Below are positions 33,181 to 41,263 of a stretch of DNA of 64,000 nucleotides, piece after piece (within the stretch, counting starts at the first letter, position 1; every line of letters starts with the position of its first letter). This DNA comes from Providencia alcalifaciens (GTDB lineage Bacteria > Pseudomonadota > Gammaproteobacteria > Enterobacterales > Enterobacteriaceae). The stretch spans positions 3,720,001 to 3,784,000 of the forward strand of contig NZ_CP084296.1 of the NCBI RefSeq assembly GCF_020271745.1. The letters are read 5' to 3'. A program made the translations under genes and the position numbers. The notes beneath the pieces were generated by a model. It was not told where the DNA came from, made no database searches, and was given only the letters and a program-made list of their open reading frames with translations.

Positions 33181-33191
33181 TGGTCTTGCCT

Positions 33192-33785
33192 CTAGGTAAA
33201 ATCTAATAACTGGCCAGCTGCATTTTCAGCTGCTTCTTGTGTGGGGAATTTACGGAACAGAATGAAGTTCCAGAGTACATCGAGGGTTGATTTATAGAGT
33301 TCGCCAAAGGCTAAGTCATCCATTTTGGCAAAGCTGATTGATTTAGCAACGCGGCGCAAGCTGCCATCCGGCATTTCAAAGGTTTCGTAGTGACCAGATT
33401 GCTCAACGACCCAGTAGCGAAAGGCATCAAAGGATTTAGCGGCTGAAATATTGCGAGCGCGTTTCTGTGCTATATCATCGAGATAAACATCTGCGGCAGA
33501 TTGGAGGGCATCATCATTATCGGTGTAGTGAGCGAGGAATTTAACGTAACCACGAACCAATTCTCTTTCTTCAGGCGAAATGGTACCGCCGGTTGGTTCC
33601 CAGTATTCATATCCTAGGTTAAGCAATGCGAAGTATTTACGGTGGAATCGTGGGTTTCGTGCCTTCTTAAAATCAGCATAAAGCACATCACCACACTTGA
33701 TTTTTGAATGCAAAAAATCTCTCGCAGCTGGGTTAGCAGGTACAAGAGTATCGTTAGACATTTTGATAAAGCCATGCTGTGCCAT
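33192..33785 (-). CDS. DUF1367 family phage protein
   Basis: 197 residues from MAQHGFIKM. The family is common in the nin region of lambdoid phages. Visible features are RNPRFHRKYFALLNLGYEYW and FDAFRYWVVEQSGHYET. No function has been established for it. It lies between a zinc-ribbon protein and Ref. Confidence 0.8.
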   Translation of the reverse strand: MAQHGFIKMSNDTLVPANPAARDFLHSKIKCGDVLYADFKKARNPRFHRKYFALLNLGYEYWEPTGGTISPEERELVRGYVKFLAHYTDNDDALQSAADVYLDDIAQKRARNISAAKSFDAFRYWVVEQSGHYETFEMPDGSLRRVAKSISFAKMDDLAFGELYKSTLDVLWNFILFRKFPTQEAAENAAGQLLDFT

Positions 33786-33863
33786 ACTTTTTCTCTCAGT
33801 AGACACAGCAAGTGTTTAGGGTTGGGTGTTCAGACCAATAGGAAAATTATACAGTAAATATGG

Positions 33864-34202
33864 TTATATAACCAGTTTCAGTTCATGCCATCCCTGTGTT
33901 ATCCAACACTCTGAATCACCATCAAGACAGCATTCCTTTACTGGTAACCGTTCACCACATTTACCACAGCAACGGTTGGATAATTCCGCAATTTCGCGCG
34001 TAAGTCTTGTATTATCATTTCGTATTAGCATCTGAATATATTCACTTTCATCATATGGCTCACGCCCTGGTCTACGCAATGCACAATTACGCTTAATCAT
34101 TTCATGTTCTTCAGATTCAACTTGCCACTGTGGGATAACAAAGCCAGCTTCACGTTGGCGTTTGCGTTGTGCAGCTTTGCGTTCTGCTGCTGATTTAGTC
34201 AT
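33864..34202 (-). CDS. Small zinc-ribbon phage protein
   Basis: 112 residues. A basic N-terminus (AERKAAQRKRQREAG) is followed by a helical centre and CCGKCGERLPVKECC, a likely zinc site. The start is set by the leader AGAGGCAAGACCA directly before the ATG. It overlaps the next upstream gene by 8 bp. Function unknown; nucleic-acid binding is plausible. Confidence 0.68.
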   Translation of the reverse strand: MTKSAAERKAAQRKRQREAGFVIPQWQVESEEHEMIKRNCALRRPGREPYDESEYIQMLIRNDNTRLTREIAELSNRCCGKCGERLPVKECCLDGDSECWITQGWHELKLVI

Positions 34203-34368
34203 TGGTCTTGCCTCTAGGGTGACATTCAATCATTACTACCCGCTGTGTGTCTCCATCAATAACAGCAATTAAGCTATCTGATGATTGGACGTATTCATCT
34301 AATTCATGGAGTGAACACTTGATATCCATAAAATTAAAACATCCATAAGTAACACTATATTGGTTCAT
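34195..34368 (-). CDS. Small hypothetical early protein
   Basis: 57 residues from MNQYSVTYG, chosen because GAGGTG lies 6 bases upstream. Mixed alpha/beta pattern with VIDGDTQRVVMIE. It overlaps both neighbours by a few bases, so it is translated with the operon. No family recognised. Confidence 0.6.
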   Translation of the reverse strand: MNQYSVTYGCFNFMDIKCSLHELDEYVQSSDSLIAVIDGDTQRVVMIECHPRGKTND

Positions 34369-34706
34369 AAATTCACCTCTGGGAGGTGTGCCCATGCGAT
34401 TACATCAACATCAATTAAAGGATCGATGCCTCCACCAAATGCTTCTTTGACATACGGAGCACTTTCATAAAAATCATCATGCCGATCACGATAGCCAACA
34501 ACCATACAATCATGAGTTTTAAGCAGTACACCAACATCTTGCGGTGGTAACTGTTCTTTGCACTTAGTCCATGCTTGAGGGTAATTATCTCGTGATGCTC
34601 TCCACACTAACCACATCGCATATTCAGCCATTTCACTAGCTTCTGGATGATTATCTTTAACCCAGTTTTCAAATTGCTGTCTTGATTGATCTATTTGTTT
34701 ACTCAT
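34365..34706 (-). CDS. DUF551-containing phage protein
   Basis: 113 residues. The C-terminal half (PPQDVGVLLKTHDCMVVGYRDRHDDFYE, then VIAWAHLPE) is the DUF551 domain often found in phage early operons. The N-terminal half is helical (EMAEYAMWLVWRAS). Function unknown. Confidence 0.78.
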   Translation of the reverse strand: MSKQIDQSRQQFENWVKDNHPEASEMAEYAMWLVWRASRDNYPQAWTKCKEQLPPQDVGVLLKTHDCMVVGYRDRHDDFYESAPYVKEAFGGGIDPLIDVDVIAWAHLPEVNL

Positions 34707-34933
34707 ACCTTCATCACCTCACGCCAATGATTTAACCTATCTCTAAAAAATTCCCGATGTACCTCTGGTGCTTTTTCAATTTCCACCAGCACTCGCTCTC
34801 TGTTTATTTTTCGATGTTTCAGTTGCCGAATTAGCCGGCTAGCGAATAAATCAAGTTGCTCCAGTTCGCGATATTCTTCTGGCCATAAAGCACGATTGTG
34901 AGGAAGTCCATCAGGTAAATATTTACCTGACAT
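34703..34933 (-). CDS. Small hypothetical early protein, Arg-rich
   Basis: 76 residues, basic, helical (LIRQLKHRKINRERVLVEIEKAPEVHREFF). It starts two bases after the upstream stop and overlaps the DUF551 gene. No family recognised. Confidence 0.65.
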   Translation of the reverse strand: MSGKYLPDGLPHNRALWPEEYRELEQLDLFASRLIRQLKHRKINRERVLVEIEKAPEVHREFFRDRLNHWREVMKV

Positions 34934-34935
34934 AA

Positions 34936-35109
34936 CTACCTCGGCTTTTGTGGTTTTAAAATTTGCTGATATGGCGCCCTAGTTCTTGCTCGCGCAGCTG
35001 ATTGAATACGCTCAATGTGGCATGGTGTATGATCCAAACCATCATCAAGTAATATGGGGTGATTGCTCCGGACGAGTGACTCGCCGGTGATTGGGTCTTT
35101 AACTGTCAT
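34936..35109 (-). CDS. Small basic early protein (57 residues)
   Basis: The leader AGAGGCAAGACC stands directly before the ATG. The peptide begins MTVKDPITGESLVRSNHP and ends in an Arg/Lys-rich tail. It fills the gap between dnaB and the next gene. Function unknown. Confidence 0.6.
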   Translation of the reverse strand: MTVKDPITGESLVRSNHPILLDDGLDHTPCHIERIQSAARARTRAPYQQILKPQKPR

Positions 35110-35160
35110 GGTCTTGCCTCTAATTACAATTCAATGGCTTGGTCGAGCCGAAATAATCAC

Positions 35161-36579
35161 TTAAAACTCTTGTAGTTCTTGTTGCCCTTTTTTGACATAT
35201 GAGCGGCTATTTACTTGCCCCTTCATCGCCAATCGCTCAGCTTCACCTTGGCTGATATTTTTGATGTATGAATCTACCAGTTGCCCATAAGCTGTGCCTG
35301 TATTACCGTCACGGTTTAAACGTAAAATAATCTCCATTAGTGAACTGTCTGCATTTTTGTTATAGACCGCATCGCGGTATAAGCCAATCCATACATCACA
35401 GTCTTGCTCTATCTGACCTGTATCGCGACTATCTGCGGCGGTAGGTCGTTTATCAGCTCTCTCTTCCAGCTTTCGGTTTAACTGGGTAAGAAGCAGCACC
35501 ACACAGTCCATTTCTTTAGCTAAGTTTTTTAAGCCGGTTGTAATGTCGCCATAGGCAATATCACGGCGCTCTGCATTGCCCGCCTTAATTAAGGTTAAAT
35601 AATCGACGGCAATTAACCCTACCTGCCCTTTGATTCGTTTTATTTTGCGGCATTCTGAAATAATGTGGTTCAGATCAACGCCCGGAGTGCTGTCGATGTA
35701 CATATTCGACTCTGCAATTTCTTCAGCTCTAGCCAGTGCTCGAGCCATTTCCATTTCATCATGTGCGCCAGTGTAAAAAATATCTGAAGATACTCCTCCC
35801 TCTTGGGCGATCATCCGTTCAATGATCCCTCTGTCTGTCATTTCCAGACTAAACAACAGCGTGGGTAGTCGATGATTTAGCGCAAAATGAGTCGCTACAC
35901 GATTGTAGAATGCAGTTTTACCCATTTTAGGTCTGGCACCAACGACGACTAAAGAACCTCGTAGCGCTTGTTTGGGTGCCATTATGCTATCAAGTGATTC
36001 TATCCCTAAAGTAAAACCAACCGCATTCTGAGGATCATCAAAACGACGTTCAACCTCACTAATCCAATCACCAACAACATCACGGGCAGATCTTAAACCT
36101 TTTCGCTTCCCATTTTTGGCATGCTCGATGATGCTAGAAACTACTTGCTGGACGCTTCCAAGCTTATCGCTGATGTCCATGCCATCATTTGTCATTAACA
36201 TTTCTACGCAAGTATTTAGGTTATTAATGGCATATCGCTGGACCGCTTTGTCACGCACAATGCGAGCATAATTAACTATGTTAGCGGCTGAAGGTATCCG
36301 ACAAAGCTCAGCCACATATGCAAAACCGCCAACGTTGTCTAAATCACCATTCGCATTCAATGAGTCACTCACAGTAATCACGTCAGTTGGCTGATTGGTT
36401 TTAATCAATCTCACAATCTCAGCAAATATCCGATTATGTGACCATTGATAAAACGACTCAGGCTTAACCAAAGAAATTACATGCTGTCGCTTGTCTTCAT
36501 CGGTGCTGATCATTAACCCACCCAGTACAGCTTGTTCAGCTTCAAGGCTGCTTGGTGGAACAAATAAATTATTTGTCAT
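35161..36579 (-). CDS. DnaB-type replicative helicase
   Basis: 472 residues. An N-terminal DnaB domain (LEAEQAVLGGLMI) is followed by a RecA-like motor with Walker A GARPKMGKT, Walker B LIAVDYL and the H3 motif LLLTQLNRKLEERADKRPTAADSRDTGQIEQD. The start is MTNNLF, which has GGAGG 8 bases upstream and overlaps the initiator 3' end. The phage brings its own helicase instead of only a loader. Confidence 0.93.
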   Translation of the reverse strand: MTNNLFVPPSSLEAEQAVLGGLMISTDEDKRQHVISLVKPESFYQWSHNRIFAEIVRLIKTNQPTDVITVSDSLNANGDLDNVGGFAYVAELCRIPSAANIVNYARIVRDKAVQRYAINNLNTCVEMLMTNDGMDISDKLGSVQQVVSSIIEHAKNGKRKGLRSARDVVGDWISEVERRFDDPQNAVGFTLGIESLDSIMAPKQALRGSLVVVGARPKMGKTAFYNRVATHFALNHRLPTLLFSLEMTDRGIIERMIAQEGGVSSDIFYTGAHDEMEMARALARAEEIAESNMYIDSTPGVDLNHIISECRKIKRIKGQVGLIAVDYLTLIKAGNAERRDIAYGDITTGLKNLAKEMDCVVLLLTQLNRKLEERADKRPTAADSRDTGQIEQDCDVWIGLYRDAVYNKNADSSLMEIILRLNRDGNTGTAYGQLVDSYIKNISQGEAERLAMKGQVNSRSYVKKGQQELQEF

Positions 36580-37513
36580 TGGCACGTTCCTCCTTGACTG
36601 CAACGTAGCAACGCTCAGTGATCAAGTAATCCAAATTCTTACGGCGCCATGTGCCACCACGCCCATTGTCACGATCTTCCATCATCCACCGACAGTGGCT
36701 CCCAATGTACGATAAATAATTTACCCAGCGTTCCTGATTAAATTTAAATTTAACCCAGAAGCTTTTCAGTTTTCGCTTACGCTCATCAGTCAGAACTTTG
36801 ACAGCTGGCATATCTGGTAAAATTTCGTGATATGAATCGATAATTTTTTCATAATGCAATTTAATTTTTGGTGAGGGTTTGTTGTCGTCAGGTTCACCTG
36901 ACGTACCATCAATAATCTCTGTAGTAGTCTCTGTAGTAATCTCTGTATTTGTCTCACGTTTAGAAGTGGGGGCTGTCACTTCTGTATGTGGGGGCTGTCC
37001 CGTTTCAACGTACCCCCTATCACGTTTAGAAGTGATACCTGTTACAGAAACAGGTTCTTTTTTTGTTTGATTATTAATCAATGGGATAGAGTTTGTTATT
37101 TCCTGAATACATTCAACAACTGGCTCAAGAAATACCACATTGTTGCACAGTCCACTTACTGTATTTATGGTGCGAAATTCAAGCGTAATAACACCTTTTG
37201 CCTTCAACCGTTTTATCGCTTCGGTAACTTCCCGCTTTGTAAAACCAAATTGATCCGCAAATGATTGATAGCTACGTTGCAACTTATCGCTTTGAAACCG
37301 CTTGCGCCACCCTTGAAGTTCACCAGTAAACTCGTCCCGAATTTCTGCTGGTCGGTACCAGTAAATAATTTCTGAAAGCAATATGATCCCAATATTATCA
37401 GGCTTGCCACTTGGCATTTTGATGTGATGCCACCAGTTCGCAGGGATCACATTACCAGTTATGTTCATGCGCCCTATTTGATTAACGGTTTCTGTCATTA
37501 ATAAATTATTCAC
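36569..37513 (-). CDS. O-like replication initiator
   Basis: 314 residues from a GTG with GGGGG before it; an ATG 15 bases on is an alternative. The N-terminal winged helix (SFADQFGFTKREVTEAIKRLKAKGVITLE) binds the origin. A Thr/Glu-rich linker is encoded by tandem repeats, and the C-terminal helical domain (LTDERKRKLKSFWVKF) probably contacts the helicase encoded next. The internal repeats at 36916-37034 are the candidate origin. Confidence 0.82.
   Translation of the reverse strand: MNNLLMTETVNQIGRMNITGNVIPANWWHHIKMPSGKPDNIGIILLSEIIYWYRPAEIRDEFTGELQGWRKRFQSDKLQRSYQSFADQFGFTKREVTEAIKRLKAKGVITLEFRTINTVSGLCNNVVFLEPVVECIQEITNSIPLINNQTKKEPVSVTGITSKRDRGYVETGQPPHTEVTAPTSKRETNTEITTETTTEIIDGTSGEPDDNKPSPKIKLHYEKIIDSYHEILPDMPAVKVLTDERKRKLKSFWVKFKFNQERWVNYLSYIGSHCRWMMEDRDNGRGGTWRRKNLDYLITERCYVAVKEERANDK
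36916..37034. repeat. Repeats inside the initiator gene, candidate replication origin
   Basis: TCTCTGTA occurs three times with an exact 12-bp step (36916, 36928, 36940). TCACGTTTAGAAGTG occurs at 36954 and 37020. GTGGGGGCTGTC occurs at 36966 and 36988. Iterons within the O gene are how lambdoid origins are built. Confidence 0.65.
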
Positions 37514-37514
37514 T

Positions 37515-37739
37515 TTAAACCCCCAGTGCGCGTGCAATATCACGGCAGGCGTTCTGGTACTGTTCCGGCGTGAGTTTCTTTGAAAGCAGCTTTTGTTTTT
37601 GTTGTTCGTACTGTTCCCATACGCTTAGCGCAGCAACTCTTCTACCCTCGAAAACGTCTTCGATTTTCTCTCTATCCGCTGGTTCTCCGTTTAACAAAAA
37701 ACCATTGCGATAGGTTATCTTCTCAATTGTTCTTAGCAT
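37515..37739 (-). CDS. Small phage protein upstream of the initiator
   Basis: 74 residues, helical and charged (RRVAALSVWEQYEQQKQKLLSKKLTPEQYQNACRDIARALGV). The ATG carries the repeated leader AGAGGCAAGACCA. Stop and next GTG overlap closely. Function unknown. Confidence 0.65.
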   Translation of the reverse strand: MLRTIEKITYRNGFLLNGEPADREKIEDVFEGRRVAALSVWEQYEQQKQKLLSKKLTPEQYQNACRDIARALGV

Positions 37740-37756
37740 TGGTCTTGCCTCTTGAA

Positions 37757-38212
37757 TTAATGCACGCTGGTCTGACGTGGTATCGCATTTAACGCAATGA
37801 CTGCATTATTAATATGGTGTGACATGTCACGACCCTCTAATAAAATTTCGCTAATTGCCTCAGCAAATCGCTGTATTGCAATTGAAGCTAGGTAATTTTT
37901 TGTATCACCACGAACGCGAGCTAATCTCGATGCTGGTAATGCAATTTCTATTGCCGGCATTAACTCAACTATTTTTCTGATAGATGCGGGGGAATCACCA
38001 CGCAACCAACGAAATATCTGTTGCCGGTTATTATTAATCGCTTTCCAATCAGCCCTGCCCGATTCGTCTTCAATCACATGCAAACGCCCTTGTGACCTGT
38101 TTTTTACAATGCCTAAATAAGCACGGCTAACCTCAATAGCGACATGCTCTTGACCTTGCTCCGCTGCCCAATCCTCAATTTCAGAACGGACAATATCGAT
38201 ATCAAAATTCAT
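37757..38212 (-). CDS. YdaT-like regulator (CII analogue)
   Basis: 151 residues resembling YdaT of the Rac prophage: IEDWAAEQGQEHVAIEVSRAYL, then QQIFRWLRGDSPASIRKIVELMPAIEIALP. It follows cro in the leftward operon, the place of cII. YdaT-type proteins are regulators, toxic when overproduced in Rac. The exact role here is inferred. Confidence 0.72.
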   Translation of the reverse strand: MNFDIDIVRSEIEDWAAEQGQEHVAIEVSRAYLGIVKNRSQGRLHVIEDESGRADWKAINNNRQQIFRWLRGDSPASIRKIVELMPAIEIALPASRLARVRGDTKNYLASIAIQRFAEAISEILLEGRDMSHHINNAVIALNAIPRQTSVH

Positions 38213-38321
38213 CTACTCGCGTCTCCTGTCGCAAAATTGATTATTAAGAATCAGTTTTTATTTTTTAATCAAATACACTAATAAACAGTGAGCTGCATAT
38301 GTTTAAAATAACAACATGATT

Positions 38322-38531
38322 TTAGGCAACATTCTTACTACCGCTGATTAACCATGATGGTTCGCACTTTAAAGCACTTGCGATCTCAATAATAAATCTA
38401 GGTTTTTTTATAAGTCCTGATTCAATTTGCTGGATAGATTGCTGCTTCAATCCAACCATATCTGCAAGTTCTGACTGAGTTAAATTGAGTTCAACTCGGC
38501 GACTCTTAACTCTTTCTGAAAGCGTATTCAT
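38322..38531 (-). CDS. cro: Cro-like XRE repressor
   Basis: 69 residues: a helix-turn-helix [21 protein letters not shown] followed by a short tail. The start is placed where AAGGAG precedes the ATG; upstream in-frame codons run into the operators. It is divergent from cI and would bind the three operators at 38548-38606 with preference opposite to CI. Confidence 0.88.
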   Translation of the reverse strand: MNTLSERVKSRRVELNLTQSELADMVGLKQQSIQQIESGLIKKPRFIIEIASALKCEPSWLISGSKNVA

Positions 38532-38547
38532 TTGCGTCTCCTTTTTA

Positions 38548-38606
38548 ACAAAGTTTCTTGTATTTAAAAACAAACTAACTTGTTTGTCAATTACAGGTTT
38601 TCTTGT
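38548..38606. promoter_or_regulatory. OR1-OR3-like operators with PR and PRM (prophage 2)
   Basis: Three 14-bp sites fit ACA(A/G)-N5-CTTGT: 38548-38561, 38570-38583 and 38593-38606, spaced 22 and 23 bp. Leftward PR has TTGACA (38585-38590), 17-bp spacer and TTAAAT (38562-38567), so one site lies inside the spacer and one at the start point. Rightward PRM could use TTGTCA (38584-38589) and AATCAT (38607-38612) around the third site. This is the lambda right-operator logic. Confidence 0.8.
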
Positions 38607-38637
38607 AATCATCTTCTTGTATTTTTTAGGGGGTTAT

Positions 38638-39330
38638 ATGTCGATTTCTGAACGAGTTAAAAATAAAAGAATTCTTCTCAATCTGACTCAGGCAGAGTTA
38701 GCTGAAACCGTTGGAACTACCCAGCAATCGATAGAACAACTAGAAAGCGGAAAAACTAAGCGCCCTAGATTTTTACCTGAATTAGCAAAAGCATTATCTT
38801 GCTCAGTTGATTGGCTTGTCACAGGAAGAGAAAACAACAATGACTCACTCCCTCCGGAAAATGAGTGGGGAAATATTAAGTCATGGGATAGTAAAACCCC
38901 ATTAGAATCTGATGAGGTTGAAGTTCCTTTCTACAAAGATATAGAGTTTGCCTGTGGTAATGGCAGCTGTATTGATATTGATTATAACGGCTTTAAATTG
39001 AGATTTTCTAAGTCAACACTACGTCGAATTGGCGCACCTACTGATGGGTCAACTATTGCATGTTTTCCTGCAAATGGGGATAGCATGGAACCAGTAATAC
39101 CTAGCAATGCAGCTGTAGCAATTGACATGGCAAATAAAAAAATAATTGATGGTAAAGTCTACGCTATAGACCAAGACGGTCTAAAACGCTTAAAAATGTT
39201 ATATAGAAGACCAGGTGGAAAACTAATTATTCGCAGTTATAACCGTGATGAATATGAAGATGAAGAAGCTGATGAAGACAGCGTGACGATTATCGGCAGA
39301 ATGTTTTGGTATTCTGTTCTTGATTACTAA
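38638..39330 (+). CDS. cI: CI-type repressor, self-cleaving (prophage 2)
   Basis: 230 residues. [24 protein letters not shown] is followed by a linker and the S24 domain with Ser149 (GDSMEP) and Lys186 (RLKML). The likely cleavage bond is Cys106-Gly107, as in UmuD, rather than Ala-Gly. The start is the ATG behind AGGGGG. Cro and CI share near-identical recognition helices, fitting shared operators. It should be co-transcribed with the nuclease-like gene 9 bp downstream. Confidence 0.93.
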   Translation: MSISERVKNKRILLNLTQAELAETVGTTQQSIEQLESGKTKRPRFLPELAKALSCSVDWLVTGRENNNDSLPPENEWGNIKSWDSKTPLESDEVEVPFYKDIEFACGNGSCIDIDYNGFKLRFSKSTLRRIGAPTDGSTIACFPANGDSMEPVIPSNAAVAIDMANKKIIDGKVYAIDQDGLKRLKMLYRRPGGKLIIRSYNRDEYEDEEADEDSVTIIGRMFWYSVLDY

Positions 39331-39339
39331 GGTAACTCT

Positions 39340-40497
39340 ATGGAAAATTTCAAGTTAAAGCTTAAAAATCATGTGGACCATGTAAAACAGGTTGGGCAAC
39401 ACTGCTCAACAGAGGAAACCACAAAACAGGCGTTAATACTGCCTTTTCTCGATATCCTCGGCTTTAGCCCTTATGACCCACAAAAAGTTAAGGCAGAATA
39501 CGGCGCTGATTTCCCTGGTGTAAAAGCAAATGAGCGTGTTGACTATGCGCTCTTTTGCCAAGATGTTCCCGTTATGTTCATTGAAGCCAAATGTTATTTT
39601 GAAAAATTAGATAACCATTGCCCTCAACTTTCTAGATATTTCAATTCCACACCTGAAGTCACTATATCAGCTATAACTAATGGATTGGAATGGCGTTTCT
39701 TTACTGATTTGAAACAAAAAAACGTTATGGATCCAACTCCATTCTTACGCATTAGAATGGATGAAATTAGTGATTCAGATGCAGGTCAATTATTTCGCTT
39801 TAGACACGATAAATTCAAACCTGAAGCATTAAGAACTCTAGCTGAAGAGAGCGTATATCTATCTGCTTTCACTAAAACTATTAGTTCAAGTCTAAGAGAT
39901 GTTGATAGTGAGTTTGTTCGCTATGTTGCTAGCCGCTCGAATGTTGAAAGACAATTAAATCAGCGCTTTATCGATTCTATAACCCCTCTAGTCAAGCAAG
40001 CTGTTGAACGTTCTGTCAGTGCAATGGTAGTTTCAGGCTTATCTGGTAAGTTTACTTATGGCGAAGAGCCCGTAGAAACAGCAACAGAGGAAACTCAAGA
40101 GTCTAATGAATTAAAAGATATTATTGATCCTGATAATCCAAACATTATTACCACCACTAATGAATTAACTTTATTTGAAAAAATAAAACAGATCACCGGG
40201 TGTAATGAAATTGAATATAAAGATACTGAGTCTTACTTTGGTATCCTATATCAAGGTAAAGTTAATCGTTGGATAGTTAGATTCTACGATAAGAAAAATA
40301 GTGCTTATCTCATGGTTCCGATAGAGATTACTGACCTATTAGGTAATGAAATAAAGCGCGCAGGTTTAGAGTTAACAAATAACCGCATCACAATTCAATC
40401 CCCTGAAGATATATTAAGAATAACAGGTATCATTCTTGATTCGTTTGAATATGTAAAAAACGATGAAAACTTCAGAAAAAAATCAGCTAGTGAATAA
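39340..40497 (+). CDS. HsdR_N-like PD-(D/E)XK protein coupled to cI
   Basis: 385 residues. The N-terminal 180 residues match the type I restriction HsdR N-terminal nuclease fold: helix with Glu26 (EETTKQALILPFLDILGF), Asp68 (ERVDYAL) and Glu82-x-Lys84 (FIEAK). No helicase or methylase part is present. The C-terminal part (about 280-375) is an unassigned alpha/beta domain. It starts 9 bp after cI and ends at a terminator, so it should be made in the lysogen. A role in superinfection exclusion is inferred; such genes also occur next to repressors elsewhere. Confidence 0.8.
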   Translation: MENFKLKLKNHVDHVKQVGQHCSTEETTKQALILPFLDILGFSPYDPQKVKAEYGADFPGVKANERVDYALFCQDVPVMFIEAKCYFEKLDNHCPQLSRYFNSTPEVTISAITNGLEWRFFTDLKQKNVMDPTPFLRIRMDEISDSDAGQLFRFRHDKFKPEALRTLAEESVYLSAFTKTISSSLRDVDSEFVRYVASRSNVERQLNQRFIDSITPLVKQAVERSVSAMVVSGLSGKFTYGEEPVETATEETQESNELKDIIDPDNPNIITTTNELTLFEKIKQITGCNEIEYKDTESYFGILYQGKVNRWIVRFYDKKNSAYLMVPIEITDLLGNEIKRAGLELTNNRITIQSPEDILRITGIILDSFEYVKNDENFRKKSASE

Positions 40498-40517
40498 TTA
40501 TTGTGTAATACCTTTCT

Positions 40518-40543
40518 GCCCTTGCTTAACGTAAGGGCTTTTT
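40518..40543 (+). terminator. Terminator of the cI operon
   Basis: GCCCTTGC (40518-40525) pairs with GTAAGGGC (40531-40538), followed by five T. Confidence 0.82.
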
Positions 40544-40719
40544 GTTTCCTCCTATCCTCTGTTTCTCTATTCACACCTCATTCAATGGAAAAACCATTTC
40601 TGCATACATTGATGTGATCCCCACCTCTTTTCCACAAAATTAAACAAAATAAATATCCTCATAAAAACAACCAACTACAAATAAATAAACAAAAATACAA
40701 ATTTAAACAAGTTTTTCCA

Positions 40720-40749
40720 TTTACTTTAATACAATTTATCTTGTATATT
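40720..40749 (+). promoter_or_regulatory. PL promoter with operator
   Basis: TTTACT (40720-40725), 18-bp spacer, TATATT (40744-40749). The spacer contains ACAATTTATCTTGT (40731-40744), which fits the operator consensus found at the cro/cI region. It would drive the rightward early operon and be shut by CI. Confidence 0.68.
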
Positions 40750-40818
40750 ACAAACATCGAAACAAACAAGACCTCACAGCAAGTGTTTTGATAGGTGTTC
40801 AAACCAAATTTAGTTTTG

Positions 40819-40882
40819 CTGTTATGGCGTAGGAGAACCGTCGCACTCATAGCGACTGACCATGATTACCACGACATAACAG
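40819..40882 (+). promoter_or_regulatory. Structured leader RNA downstream of PL
   Basis: An outer stem pairs CTGTTATG (40819-40826) with CATAACAG (40875-40882). It continues after one mismatch with CGT/ACG. An inner hairpin pairs GTCGC with GCGAC (40840-40844/40852-40856). There is no T-run. It lies about 65 nt into the PL transcript, where antitermination signals (nut, or the N-independent put of HK022) are found. No N gene is recognised in this phage. Confidence 0.45.
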
Positions 40883-40990
40883 TGAATTTTTGCAGTACCA
40901 GGGAATTTAATTAGTTACCGACCAAAGCTACAAGGCAAGACCTGACAGCTCGGAAAGACGGGCATTATCATAAATGACAGGAGACATATT

Positions 40991-41140
40991 ATGTATGTAG
41001 GTAAAAATGAAATGAAAAACATTAAATTAGCTGCTGTTTTAGCTTTTTGTAAGCTATTTCCTGAAGCCGTATACCACTGCTGTGGCGACAGTAAGGTTGT
41101 AACTCTTGAGTTTGATGAAGGCGTAAAAAAACCCACCTGA
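40991..41140 (+). CDS. Small early protein (49 residues)
   Basis: The ATG follows ACAGGAGAC at good spacing. The peptide begins MYVGKNEMKN, has a hydrophobic stretch (LAAVLAFCKLF) and a Cys pair, and ends KKPT. Its stop codon lies in the loop of the following terminator hairpin. First gene of the PL operon; function unknown. Confidence 0.6.
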   Translation: MYVGKNEMKNIKLAAVLAFCKLFPEAVYHCCGDSKVVTLEFDEGVKKPT

Positions 41141-41152
41141 GTGGGTTCCTTT
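41125..41152 (+). terminator. Terminator at the end of the first PL gene
   Basis: AACCCAC (41130-41136) pairs with GTGGGTT (41141-41147); the loop CTGA contains the stop codon of the 49-residue gene. The U-tract is interrupted, so it may be an attenuating tL1-like site. Confidence 0.6.
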
Positions 41153-41263
41153 ACCTCGGGTCGCCGACCAAAGCTAACCGAGAGTTCTACTAGCGCGACC
41201 AAACGCTAGAAGAGGCAAGACCAATGATAAATCACTGATCACAGTTATTTTAAAGGAGCTGCT

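Noticed and set aside
40946-40961. boxB-like hairpin (GCTCG GAAAGA CGGGC) in the PL leader
   Set aside because: The loop is six rather than five bases, the stem includes a wobble, no boxA is seen nearby and no N gene is recognised.
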